Shown one piece after another: positions 33,791 to 41,710 of a stretch of 64,000 bases of DNA. This DNA is from Streptomyces justiciae (GTDB lineage: Bacteria > Actinomycetota > Actinomycetes > Streptomycetales > Streptomycetaceae): contig NZ_JADDXU010000022.1 in assembly GCF_015163075.1 (NCBI RefSeq), forward strand, positions 1 through 64,000, in the 5' to 3' direction. A program made the translations under genes and the position numbers. The stretch's first letter is position 1. Each line of letters opens with the position of its first letter. Under the pieces are notes generated by a model, which saw only the letters and a list, made by a program, of their open reading frames with translations, ran no database searches and was not told the origin of the DNA.

Positions 33791-35028
33791 TGAGCGCCCT
33801 CGCGTTGTCCGTCGTCCTGTCGCTCGTCTCTGCCGTCGCCTACGCCGGCGGGGCGATCGTCCAGGAGCAGGTCGCGGTGTCCTCCCCCGAGCAGCAGTTC
33901 GCGCCGCTGCGCCGGCCCAGCTGGTGGGCGGCGGTCGCGCTGAACGGCCTCGGCGGACTGCTGCACGTGGTGGCGCTGGCGTTCGGCCCCCTCAGCCTGG
34001 TCCAGCCCCTCGGCGCCCTGACCATCGTGTTCGCCCTGCCCATGGCCGCGCTGTTCGTCGGCCGCAAGGCCGGGGCGACCGCGTGGCGCGGCGCGATCAT
34101 GGCGACCGTCGGCCTCGCCGGCCTGCTCTCCCTGGTCGGCGCGTCCGACGCGCAGTCCCTCGACACCGCCCAGCGGGTGGCCGTCGCGACGGTCACCGGC
34201 ATCGCGGTCGTCGCCCTGATGATCGCGGGCCGGGCGGCCCACCGGCACCCGGCGGTGCGCAGCATCCTGCTCGCCACCGCGTCCGGTATCGCGTTCGGTA
34301 TGTCCTCGGTGTTCACCAAGACCGTCGCGGTCGACTGGACCGGCGGCGTCTCGGCGGCCGACGTGCCCTCCCTCGCCGTGATCGGTGTCCTGGCCACGGC
34401 CGGCATGCTGCTCTCCCAGGCCTCCTACCGGGGCGCCGGCCTCGCGGCCCCGCTGGCCACGCTGACCGTCGTGAACCCGGTGGTCGCGGCCGTCGTCGGC
34501 ATCACGATGTTCGGCGAGACCTTCCGCTACGGCACCACGGGCACCGCGCTCGCCCTGAGCTGCGGTGTGGTGGCGGCGGGCGGCCTGATCCTCCTCACCT
34601 CGGAGCGGATCGCTCGCACCGAGTCCGCGCCGCAGGAGCCGGTGCGGCTGCCGGCGCAGTCCGGCGACCCGGAGCCGGTGCGGGACCCGCAGGAGGACGA
34701 GCTGCGGGTGCAGGTGCCCGCCTCGGCCGCGGAGCTGCTCGCGGCCCTGCCCGGGCAGGCCCGCGAAGAGGTCCTGGTGGCGGCGGCCGACTCGGCGGTA
34801 CGCGAGGACGTACTGGTGGCAGCGGCCGACTCTGCGGTACGGGAGGACGTCCTCGTCGCGACGGCCGAGGCGGCCCTGGAGGACGTCCTCGTACCGGCAC
34901 CCCAGCAGGACGACGCCGAAGCCCTGGACACCGAGGAGCGCCCGATCTTCTACGTCGGCCCGCTCTACGGCGCCTCCTACATCCCGATGCCAGTCCTCGA
35001 CCGACACCGCATGAGGGTCAAATCCTGA
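33790..35028 (+). CDS. DMT-family (NIPA/EamA-like) membrane transporter with repetitive acidic tail
   Basis: The 412-residue protein has nine to ten hydrophobic helices in residues about 1-280. Segments such as YAGGAIVQEQVAV, HVVALAFGPLSLVQPLGAL and SYRGAGLAAPLATLTVVNPVVA are typical of DMT exporters and NIPA-like Mg transporters. A cytosolic tail of about 130 residues contains a 13-residue tandem repeat (REDVLVAAADSAV-like, residues about 325-370). It ends with a conserved-looking IFYVGPLYGASYIPMP. AGAGGAG precedes the ATG. The cargo is unknown. Confidence 0.87.
   Translation: MSALALSVVLSLVSAVAYAGGAIVQEQVAVSSPEQQFAPLRRPSWWAAVALNGLGGLLHVVALAFGPLSLVQPLGALTIVFALPMAALFVGRKAGATAWRGAIMATVGLAGLLSLVGASDAQSLDTAQRVAVATVTGIAVVALMIAGRAAHRHPAVRSILLATASGIAFGMSSVFTKTVAVDWTGGVSAADVPSLAVIGVLATAGMLLSQASYRGAGLAAPLATLTVVNPVVAAVVGITMFGETFRYGTTGTALALSCGVVAAGGLILLTSERIARTESAPQEPVRLPAQSGDPEPVRDPQEDELRVQVPASAAELLAALPGQAREEVLVAAADSAVREDVLVAAADSAVREDVLVATAEAALEDVLVPAPQQDDAEALDTEERPIFYVGPLYGASYIPMPVLDRHRMRVKS
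34762..34899 (+). repeat. 39-bp in-frame tandem repeat in the transporter tail
   Basis: Three 39-bp units at 34762-34800, 34801-34839 and 34840-34878 are followed by a partial unit to 34899. They encode REEVLVAAADSAV, REDVLVAAADSAV, REDVLVATAEAAL and EDVLVPA. Frame is kept, so copy number could vary among strains. Confidence 0.85.
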
Positions 35029-35053
35029 GGGGGCAGGCCTCCTGGTCCCTGGA

Positions 35054-36169
35054 TCAGACCCTGACCCCTCCGGCCCGGAGATAGGCGACCGGGTCGACAT
35101 CGGTACCGAAGCCGGGCCCCGTCCGCACCTCGAAGTGCAGATGCGGGCCCGTGCTGTTGCCCGTGGACCCCGAGCGCCCGATGCGCTGGCCGGCGCTCAC
35201 GCTCTGCCCGGTCTTCACCGAGATCGCGGAGAGGTGGGCGTACTGGGTGTAGCGGCCGTCGGAGTGCCGGATCACCACCTGGTACCCGAACGACCCGGCC
35301 CACCCGGAGGCGACCACCCGCCCGGCGGCGACCGCCTTCACGGAGGTGCCCGTGGGGACGGCGAAGTCGACGCCGGTGTGATAGCCCTTCGACCAGGCGG
35401 AACCGGCCTTGTGGTACGGGGTGCCGGTGGGGGCGTCGACCGGGGCGACGAGGGTGTGACCGGTTTCCTCGGTCTCCTTCGACTTCTTCTTCTCGGTGGC
35501 CGGCTTGGTGGACGTCTGGGTCGTGACCGTGGCCGCCTTGCCGCGCAGGCTGAGCCGCTGCCCCGGCAGGATGAGGTCCGGATCGGCGCCGATGGTCTTC
35601 CGGTTGGCGGCGTACAGGCCGCGCCAGCCGCCCTTGACGTCCTCCCGGTCGGCGATGCCGGAGAGGGTGTCGCCGTGGACCACGGTGTACATCTCGGCGG
35701 AACCGGCCCTGGACTGGGGCGTGGTCTGCGGCTGCACGTCCGGCACGGCGGCCTTGGTGCCCCCGGCCGGGTGGACGTCGGGGGTGTCCCCGCCCCGGGT
35801 GAGCCCGGCCCGCACCGAGCACGTCGGCCAGGCGCCGGGCCCCTGTCCGTCGAGCACCTTCTCGGCCACGGCGATCTGCTGGTCCTTGGTGGCGAGATCG
35901 GCGCGCGGCGCGTACCGGGTGCCGCCGAAGGCCTCCCAGGTGGACTGGGTGAACTGGAGGCCGCCGTAATAGCCGTTGCCGGTGTTGATGCTCCAGTTGT
36001 TGCTCGACTCGCACGCGGCGACCTTGTTCCAGGTGTCCACGTCGGCCGCCTGGGCGGTGCCGGCGCCGATGAGCGGGATCGCCATTCCGGCGCCGCCCGC
36101 CGTGACGGTGAGCGAGGCGCGGTTGATCCTGTTCGGCTGATACCGGCGGTGCCGGCCGCGTACGGCCAT
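35054..36169 (-). CDS. Secreted Rpf lysozyme-like / LysM / M23 endopeptidase (RpfD-type)
   Basis: The 371-residue precursor has a signal peptide (cut near QAAD, residue 42). An Rpf transglycosylase domain follows, with the catalytic Glu54 in ACESSNNW and GGLQFTQSTWEAFGG. A linker leads to a LysM domain (YTVVHGDTLSGIADRE, about residues 170-220). The tail is an M23 metallopeptidase (GYHTGVDFAVPTGTSV and HLHFEVR zinc ligands, about 265-371). It should cut peptidoglycan glycan and peptide bonds outside the cell, as in spore resuscitation factors. ATG 36169 has GGGGGAG upstream. I looked for a c-di-AMP riboswitch, which controls some rpf genes; the short divergent leader has no sign of one. Confidence 0.92.
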   Translation of the reverse strand: MAVRGRHRRYQPNRINRASLTVTAGGAGMAIPLIGAGTAQAADVDTWNKVAACESSNNWSINTGNGYYGGLQFTQSTWEAFGGTRYAPRADLATKDQQIAVAEKVLDGQGPGAWPTCSVRAGLTRGGDTPDVHPAGGTKAAVPDVQPQTTPQSRAGSAEMYTVVHGDTLSGIADREDVKGGWRGLYAANRKTIGADPDLILPGQRLSLRGKAATVTTQTSTKPATEKKKSKETEETGHTLVAPVDAPTGTPYHKAGSAWSKGYHTGVDFAVPTGTSVKAVAAGRVVASGWAGSFGYQVVIRHSDGRYTQYAHLSAISVKTGQSVSAGQRIGRSGSTGNSTGPHLHFEVRTGPGFGTDVDPVAYLRAGGVRV

Positions 36170-36203
36170 GGAGCTCCCCCTACGACGTACGTCAGGAGGG
36201 CCA

Positions 36204-36233
36204 AAAGTAAGCGCCCCGAACAGGCCATGACAA
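36204..36233 (-). promoter_or_regulatory. Candidate promoter of the Rpf/M23 gene
   Basis: Reading the minus strand, TTGTCA (36228-36233) and TACTTT (36204-36209) are spaced by 18 bp. This matches vegetative -35 and -10 patterns, 35 bp before the start codon. Confidence 0.5.
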
Positions 36234-36332
36234 GACGGCAATCGGCCGCCTCTTGCCGAATACCGTTCCCGCAAAGGGGCGTTGAGAGCCGCCCCGGCGA
36301 CTACACTCCGTCCCGTCCGGGGGACTGCGCAG

Positions 36333-36932
36333 GTGAACGGGGCGGCGGTGGAGTACGAGTTCGACGTGTTCGTCAGCTACAGCAGAAGTGCGGGGAACGT
36401 CTGCGAGTGGGTCTGGAACCACTTCTATCCGGCCCTCAAACGCTGCCTCGAGGACGAGATCGGCAAGGCCGAGATATTCATCGACCGTCAGCTGGACGAG
36501 CACATCGGCAAGCCGTGGCCCGACCAGCTCGCGCACTCGCTCGGCAGGAGCAAGCTGCTCGTTCCGGTGCTGTCCGCGCCCTATTTCCGCTCGCCCTGGT
36601 GCACGGCGGAATGGGCGACGATGGAGAAGCGGGAGGAACGGGCGAACGACAGCGGACTGATCTTCCCGGTGGTCTTCGCGGACGGCACGAGTTTCCCGGC
36701 CGAGGTGCAGCGGCGCCAACTCCACAAGCAATTCAAGAACTACAACGTGCCCTACCCCAAGTACCAGGATTCCGAGGCGTATCCGTACTTCCATCAGGAG
36801 GTGCAGCGTCTCGCGGAGCTCATCGCCGTCCGCCTGCGGGAGGTTCCCGAGTGGCGCGCCGACTGGCCGGCCCTGAGACCTCCGCTGCCCGACACGCCCG
36901 TCCGCGGCCGACTCCCCCGCTTTGGAGCGTGA
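36333..36932 (+). CDS. TIR-domain protein (FxsC-like / TIR effector)
   Basis: The 199-residue protein is a single TIR domain: YEFDVFVSYSR at the start, the DD-loop-like region IFIDRQLDEHIGKPWPDQLAHSLGRSK, then LLVPVLSAPYFRSPWCTAEW. The Glu after WCTA aligns with the catalytic Glu of NAD-cleaving TIRs. A short C-terminal extension (RLPRFGA) has no known motif. GTG 36333 follows GGGGGA; GTG 36348 is possible. Its TGA overlaps the next ATG (TGATG). The layout resembles the TIR-like FxsC proteins of FxSxx-COOH peptide systems, but no FxsA peptide or radical SAM gene is present. An immune or signalling role is inferred. Confidence 0.85.
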   Translation: MNGAAVEYEFDVFVSYSRSAGNVCEWVWNHFYPALKRCLEDEIGKAEIFIDRQLDEHIGKPWPDQLAHSLGRSKLLVPVLSAPYFRSPWCTAEWATMEKREERANDSGLIFPVVFADGTSFPAEVQRRQLHKQFKNYNVPYPKYQDSEAYPYFHQEVQRLAELIAVRLREVPEWRADWPALRPPLPDTPVRGRLPRFGA

Positions 36933-38767
36933 TGAACACCGGACAGATCGTGACGTTCTACTCCTACAAGGGTGGAGTGGGCCGCAGCTTCGCGCTCGCC
37001 AACACGGCGGTGGTGCTGGCGCGTTGGGGCTATCGCGTGCTGTGCGTGGACTGGGACCTGGAAGCGCCCGGGCTGTCGTACTACTTCGACGAGCATCTGG
37101 CCGAGCCGCCCCGGGCGGGCCTGCTGGAGATGATCGAAGAGGCCCGCACAACACCGGAAACGGCCCACGCGACCGCCCTGCGGCACCGCACCTCGGTGCG
37201 GCTCCCGGAGGGCGCGCGCCTGGATCTGATCGCGGCGGGCCGGAAGGGCGACGACTCGTACATCTCGCGGCTCCAACAGGTCGACTGGGAGGCGTTGTAC
37301 GAGAAGTACGACTTCGGCGCGACGCTGGAGACGTGGCGCGAGGAGTGGATGCGGGAGTACGACCTCGTCCTGGTCGACAGCCGCACCGGCATCACCGACT
37401 CCGGCGGCATCTGCACCGCGCAGGTCCCCGATGTCCTGGTCTTCGCCTACACGGCGAACGACCAGAACGTGGACGGGGTGCTGGAGATCGTCGACCGTGC
37501 CATGAAGGCGCGGGACGGGCTGCCGTACGACCGCCCCCGGCTGCTGACCGTGCCGCTGCTGAGCCGGTTCGACGCGCAGCCCGAGTACAAGGAGGGGGAG
37601 AGGTGGCGGCGCGAACTGGCCCGCCGGATGGAGCCACGGCTGCGGGACTGGGCGCCGCGCGGCAGCTCCCCCGGGGAACTGCTCCAGCGGGTGACGATCC
37701 CCTACTTCCCCGTCTGGTCCTTCGGTGAGCTGCTGCCCGCGCTCAGCGAGAGCCCTCGCAACGCCGAGCAGGTCACCTACAGCATCGCGAGCCTCGCCGC
37801 GCTGCTGGCGCGCCGGCTGGAGGACGTGGGCCTTCTGATCGAGAACCGCGACTCCTATGTGGAGGGCGCCGAGCAGGCCGCGCGGCGGGACTTCGAGGTC
37901 GACGTGTTCATCAGCCACTCCGTGGCGCAGTACCGACTGGCGCGGCAGTTGCAGCAGCTGTTCCTGGAGAACGGGGTGACGAGCTGGGTCGCGGGCGAGA
38001 ACCCCGAGCACCGCGCGGAGTTCGTCGACCGGTGCCGTCACCTCGTCATGATCGTGGACGAGGGGGGCGAGGACCCGACCCAGAACCACGACACCAGCCT
38101 CTTCCTGCGGCGCTCCGTCAACGCGGCCACCGAGCGGCTCACCCTGCCCGTGGTCACCTCGTCGGCGGCCATTCGCCAACTGCCGCGCCTCGCCCAGTCC
38201 TTGCAGGCGTTCAACCTGGAGGACGGCACCCTGTCGCAAGCCGCCCGCGCCATCGCCGCGCGCCTTCGGCAGGAGTCCCGCAGCCTGCGGCCGCACACTT
38301 CCCGGGGCGGCGGCTACGACGTCTATCTGTCCTACGCCCACGCGGACGAGAACTGGACGCTGGCGCTGGCGGAGAACCTCAAACGGCTCGGTCTCACCGT
38401 GTTCGTGGACGCGTGGGAGGTGCAGGCGGGCGACCACTGGCCGTCGCGGCTGGATGCCGGTCTGCGAGGCGCCGACACCGTGGTGGCGGTGGTGAGCACG
38501 GCCTGGAGCCGGTCGGAGTACACCATGCACGAGTTCGAACTGGCCGCCCAGCGGACGGGACGCCAGCAGCTGATCCCCGTGCTGGTGGGTGACGTCGTCC
38601 CCCCGCCGCCCGTGGCCGAGCGGGACCTCGTCGACTTCCGCGACGCCATGACACCGAGGGAGTACCTGGGACGGGTCCAGGCGCTGGCCCGCAGGATCCT
38701 CCACCTGCGCGGCGAGGAACCCCTCCCGCCCAGCGGGTCGGTCGTCCTCCCGGACAGCATGTTCTAG
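36932..38767 (+). CDS. KGGVGR-motif MinD-like ATPase fused to two TIR domains
   Basis: This 611-residue fusion starts with a deviant Walker A (FYSYKGGVGRSFALANTAV, residues 9-27). Asp-rich VDWDLEAPGLSYYF and VLVDSRTGITDSGG follow, as in MinD/ParA ATPases of the KGGVGR variant (about 1-300). A first TIR (about 320-440; FEVDVFISHS) lacks the WCxxE motif and looks degenerate. A second TIR (about 462-590; YDVYLSYAHADENW, STAWSRSEYTMHEFELA) keeps a Glu at the expected catalytic place. Translational coupling to the upstream TIR gene suggests a two-protein complex in which ATP binding controls TIR assembly or NAD cleavage. The gnd gene follows 122 bp later and looks independent. Confidence 0.87.
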   Translation: MNTGQIVTFYSYKGGVGRSFALANTAVVLARWGYRVLCVDWDLEAPGLSYYFDEHLAEPPRAGLLEMIEEARTTPETAHATALRHRTSVRLPEGARLDLIAAGRKGDDSYISRLQQVDWEALYEKYDFGATLETWREEWMREYDLVLVDSRTGITDSGGICTAQVPDVLVFAYTANDQNVDGVLEIVDRAMKARDGLPYDRPRLLTVPLLSRFDAQPEYKEGERWRRELARRMEPRLRDWAPRGSSPGELLQRVTIPYFPVWSFGELLPALSESPRNAEQVTYSIASLAALLARRLEDVGLLIENRDSYVEGAEQAARRDFEVDVFISHSVAQYRLARQLQQLFLENGVTSWVAGENPEHRAEFVDRCRHLVMIVDEGGEDPTQNHDTSLFLRRSVNAATERLTLPVVTSSAAIRQLPRLAQSLQAFNLEDGTLSQAARAIAARLRQESRSLRPHTSRGGGYDVYLSYAHADENWTLALAENLKRLGLTVFVDAWEVQAGDHWPSRLDAGLRGADTVVAVVSTAWSRSEYTMHEFELAAQRTGRQQLIPVLVGDVVPPPPVAERDLVDFRDAMTPREYLGRVQALARRILHLRGEEPLPPSGSVVLPDSMF

Positions 38768-38889
38768 CCGAAGGTTCCGGCTGAACACGACAGGGCTCCC
38801 GATCCGTATCTGCGTAGGCTGCTAACCAGCACGACCGGCACCACCGATAACGACCTACGCGATCCACTGGATCTTTGGGAGCAGACGGT

Positions 38890-40329
38890 ATGAGCACTAC
38901 AGCGCAGATCGGCGTCACGGGCCTCGCGGTCATGGGCAGTAACCTCGCCCGCAACTTCGCCCGCAACGGCTATACGGTCGCGGTGCACAACCGGACGGCG
39001 TCCCGTACGCACGCCCTCGTCGAGGAGCACGGGAGCGAGGGCGACTTCATCGCCGCCGAGACCGCCAAGGAGTTCGTCGCCGCCCTGGAGCGGCCGCGTC
39101 GGCTGGTCATCATGGTCAAGGCCGGCGACCCGACCGACGCGGTGATCCAGGAGTTCGCCCCGCTCCTGGAGCCCGGCGACATGATCATCGACGGTGGCAA
39201 CGCGCACTTCGCCGACACCCGGCGCCGCGAGCGCGAACTCCGCGAGAAGGGCATCCACTTCGTCGGCACCGGCATCTCCGGCGGCGAGGAGGGCGCGCTC
39301 AACGGGCCCAGCATCATGCCCGGCGGCTCCAAGGAGTCGTACGACTCCCTCGGCCCCATGCTGGAGAAGATCTCGGCGAAGGCGAAGGACGGGGCGCCCT
39401 GTGTGACGCACGTCGGTGCCGACGGTGCCGGGCACTTCGTGAAGATGGTGCACAACGGCATCGAGTACGCCGACATGCAGCTCATCGGTGAGGCGTACCA
39501 GCTGCTGCGCGATGTCGCCGGCTACTCGCCCGCGCAGATCGCGGAGATCTTCCGGACCTGGAACACCGGCCGCCTCGACTCCTACCTGATCGAGATCACC
39601 GCCGAGGTGCTGTCCCACGTGGACGCGGCCACCGGCAAGCCCTTCGTGGACGTGGTGGTGGACCAGGCCGAGCAGAAGGGCACCGGCCGCTGGACCGTGC
39701 AGATCGCCCTCGACCTCGGTGTCCCGGTGTCCGGCATCGCCGAGGCCGTCTTCGCCCGCTCGCTGTCCGGCCACGCGGCCCTCCGAGACGCCTCCCGAGG
39801 CCTCGCCGGGCCCTCGGCCACGCCGCTGAGCGAGGCCGAGGCGGGCGCGTTCGCCGACCGGGTCGAGCAGGCGCTGTACGCCTCGAAGATCGTGTCGTAC
39901 ACGCAGGGCTTCCACGAGATCGCGGCCGCGCGCGAGGAGTACGACTGGAACATCGACCTCGGTGCCGTCTCCGCGATCTGGCGCGGCGGCTGCATCATCC
40001 GGGCCGCGTTCCTCGACCGCATCCGCGCCGCGTACGACGCCCGCGCCGACCTGCCGAGCCTGCTGTCCGACGAGACGTTCGCCCGGGAGATCGCCGACGC
40101 GCAGGACGACTGGCGCGAAGTGATCGTCGCGGCGACGCGCCAGGGGGTACCGACGCCGGGCTTCTCGGCGGCGCTCGCGTACTACGACGCGCTGCGCGCG
40201 GAGCGGTTGCCCGCGGCCCTCACGCAGGGGCAGCGGGACTTCTTCGGGGCGCACACGTATCGGAGGACCGACCGGGACGGGTCGTTCCACACGTTGTGGG
40301 GCGGGGACCGGTCCGAGGTGTCCGCCTGA
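38890..40329 (+). CDS. gnd: NADP-dependent 6-phosphogluconate dehydrogenase
   Basis: The 479-residue enzyme oxidatively decarboxylates 6-phosphogluconate to ribulose-5-phosphate in the pentose phosphate pathway. It has GVTGLAVMGSNLARN (dinucleotide fold), VHNRTASR (NADP-type Arg/Thr after the second strand), the signature GISGGEEGALNGPSIMPGG, and the active-site GADGAGHFVKMVHNGIEY. Length fits the long, NADP-using class. ATG 38890 has GGGAG 9 bp upstream; an upstream TTG is less likely. The 122-bp leader has an arm pair GCGTAGG/CCTACGC of unknown meaning. Confidence 0.95.
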   Translation: MSTTAQIGVTGLAVMGSNLARNFARNGYTVAVHNRTASRTHALVEEHGSEGDFIAAETAKEFVAALERPRRLVIMVKAGDPTDAVIQEFAPLLEPGDMIIDGGNAHFADTRRRERELREKGIHFVGTGISGGEEGALNGPSIMPGGSKESYDSLGPMLEKISAKAKDGAPCVTHVGADGAGHFVKMVHNGIEYADMQLIGEAYQLLRDVAGYSPAQIAEIFRTWNTGRLDSYLIEITAEVLSHVDAATGKPFVDVVVDQAEQKGTGRWTVQIALDLGVPVSGIAEAVFARSLSGHAALRDASRGLAGPSATPLSEAEAGAFADRVEQALYASKIVSYTQGFHEIAAAREEYDWNIDLGAVSAIWRGGCIIRAAFLDRIRAAYDARADLPSLLSDETFAREIADAQDDWREVIVAATRQGVPTPGFSAALAYYDALRAERLPAALTQGQRDFFGAHTYRRTDRDGSFHTLWGGDRSEVSA

Positions 40330-40375
40330 GGGGTGGGGCGGTTTCGGCGGTACGGCGGGAGCGGCTGAGTGGGGG

Positions 40376-40408
40376 TTGATCGCGCAGTTCCTCGCGCCCC
40401 TGGGGGCG
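40376..40408 (+). repeat. Streptomyces-type intergenic repeat/terminator copy after gnd
   Basis: TTGATCGCGCAGTTCCTCG followed by CGCCCC-TG-GGGGCG resembles the GCGCAGTTCCCCGCGCCCCT repeat common between Streptomyces genes. The short hairpin at 40395-40408 probably ends gnd transcription. Confidence 0.5.
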
Positions 40409-40440
40409 TTCAGCCGCCCACCGTCGTCAAGTGCCGTTCC

Positions 40441-40653
40441 TCAGCTCAACGGCGGGCCGGGCTCCGGGTTCGGGACCGGCTCGGGGCCCGGCGGGATCGG
40501 TGACGGGTCCGGAGTCGGACCCGGGCCCGGGCCCGGCGGTGGCGTCGGGGCCGGGGGCTGCGGTGGTTCCGGAGTCGGGCCCGGTGTCGGCGCGGGGCCC
40601 GGGGTCGGGTCCGGGTGTACCGGGTCGGGGTACGGGGTCGGGGGGTTGGTCAT
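40441..40653 (-). CDS. Proline-rich short protein (70 aa)
   Basis: ATG 40653 is preceded by GGAGGA 5 bp away, a strong site that argues for real translation. Nearly half the residues are Pro, in PTP, PEP and PGP patterns flanked by Gly, Asp and Asn (MTNPPTPYPDP start, ending NPEPGPPLS). No signal peptide or membrane span is visible, so it is probably an intrinsically disordered polyproline-II chain. It lies 87 bp after the acetyltransferase gene. Function unknown; translation would need EF-P. Confidence 0.65.
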   Translation of the reverse strand: MTNPPTPYPDPVHPDPTPGPAPTPGPTPEPPQPPAPTPPPGPGPGPTPDPSPIPPGPEPVPNPEPGPPLS

Positions 40654-40740
40654 CGTGTCCTCCAGCCAGGTGTGACGTCGGCTCTGGACTTCTCCCCCGC
40701 CTACCCGGTCCGCGGCGGGGCAGTCACCCGTACGGCGGGG

Positions 40741-41088
40741 TCAGAAGCGGTCGGGGTGGGCCTTCAGCCACTCCTTCGCCGCACGGAGCAGTTCGGGGGC
40801 GGCGGCCGGGGCCTCGTCGGGGTGGCGTTCGGCCCACTTGACGACGTACGGGCACAGGGGTGCCACGACCACGCCTTCGCGCGCGGCGATGGTGTAGAGC
40901 TCGCGGGCCAGGGAGCCCGCGATGCCCTTTCCCTCGTGGGCCGGTTCCACGATCGTGTGGACGGGGACCAGGGCGCGCCCGGGTGTCTCGAGGACGAAGT
41001 ACTCGATGTGGCCCACGACTTCGCCGCCGCCGATCGCCTCCAGGCGGCCGGCCGGTCGGTCGTCGCGGATCTCGATGTCGTCGCTCAT
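40741..41088 (-). CDS. GNAT-family N-acetyltransferase (YjdJ/COG2388 type)
   Basis: The 115-residue protein matches the small COG2388 group: GGEVVGHIEYFVLE, then the HTIVEPAHEGKGIAGSLARELY acetyl-CoA loop (about residues 46-67), and CPYVVKWAERHPD near the C-terminus. ATG 41088 has AGGAG 7 bp upstream and is better placed than the in-frame GTG two codons earlier. It lies 31 bp after panD and may be cotranscribed. In enterobacteria and others, a different GNAT (PanM/PanZ) triggers PanD maturation. Whether this protein does so here is only a question raised by the position. Confidence 0.85.
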   Translation of the reverse strand: MSDDIEIRDDRPAGRLEAIGGGEVVGHIEYFVLETPGRALVPVHTIVEPAHEGKGIAGSLARELYTIAAREGVVVAPLCPYVVKWAERHPDEAPAAAPELLRAAKEWLKAHPDRF

Positions 41089-41119
41089 GGGCACGCTCCT
41101 GGTGTCGGCCGTCTCTGAC

Positions 41120-41539
41120 TCAGGCCGGTACGGCCTGCGGGCTGCGCTCCTGGTCCGAGCCCGGCACCGGCTCCGAGGGGTCCGCGCCCAGGGCCACGAT
41201 GCGGTTGTCGTGGTCCACGTGCACGACCCGGGGTTCCAGTGCCCGCGCCTCGGCGTCGGTCACCTGAGCGTAACTGATGATGATCACCAGATCACCGGGG
41301 TGGACGAGATGGGCGGCGGCCCCGTTGATACCGATCACCCCCGAACCGCGCTCGCCCTCGATGACGTACGTCTCCAGACGGGCGCCGTTGGTGATGTCGA
41401 CGATGTGGACGAGTTCGCCGGGCAGCAGGTCGGCGGCGTCGAGCAGGTCCGCGTCGATGGTCACCGATCCCACGTAGTGCAGGTCGGCCTGGGTGACGGT
41501 GGCGCGGTGGATCTTCGATTTGAACATGGTGCGCAGCAC
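41120..41539 (-). CDS. panD: Aspartate 1-decarboxylase precursor
   Basis: This 139-residue proenzyme makes beta-alanine for pantothenate and CoA. Its self-cleavage site is the Gly-Ser bond in YVGSVTID (Ser25 becomes the pyruvoyl group). Other marks are KSKIHRATVTQADLHY, IVDITNGARLETYVI and GINGAAAHLVHPGDLVIIISY. GTG 41539 has AGGAG 6 bp upstream. A 25-residue tail beyond the core is Pro/Glu-rich. It starts a short run with the GNAT gene. Confidence 0.95.
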   Translation of the reverse strand: MLRTMFKSKIHRATVTQADLHYVGSVTIDADLLDAADLLPGELVHIVDITNGARLETYVIEGERGSGVIGINGAAAHLVHPGDLVIIISYAQVTDAEARALEPRVVHVDHDNRIVALGADPSEPVPGSDQERSPQAVPA

Positions 41540-41666
41540 TGTGGACTCCTGGAAGTCGGCTCCCTGCCTGCTTTGTGCAGGTCAAAGGCGGTCGTCACTG
41601 TACACGCGGGTGCGGCGGACTCGAAGGGGGCGAGGAACGTCGGTTCCCTCACATGACACGAGCCAG

Positions 41667-41701
41667 CCGCCCGTGCGGCCGGGTCTCTGCCGCACGGGCG
41701 G
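41667..41701 (-). terminator. Terminator hairpin after the TPP-enzyme operon
   Basis: A perfect 13-bp stem (CCGCCCGTGCGGC/GCCGCACGGGCGG) with a 9-nt loop lies 10 bp after the TPP-enzyme stop. It probably ends the operon that starts with the HisD-like gene. Confidence 0.75.
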
Positions 41702-41710
41702 TCGCGGTTC

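Noticed and set aside
36170..36332. c-di-AMP (ydaO) riboswitch before the Rpf gene
   Set aside because: The leader is short, shared with a divergent gene, and shows none of the expected conserved stems.
36282..36332. Earlier start for the TIR gene
   Set aside because: The extra 17 residues have no ribosome site and overlap the divergent promoter region.
36170..38890. Full FxSxx-COOH peptide system around the TIR genes
   Set aside because: No short frame ending in an FxSxx pattern and no radical SAM gene was found in this interval or beside it.
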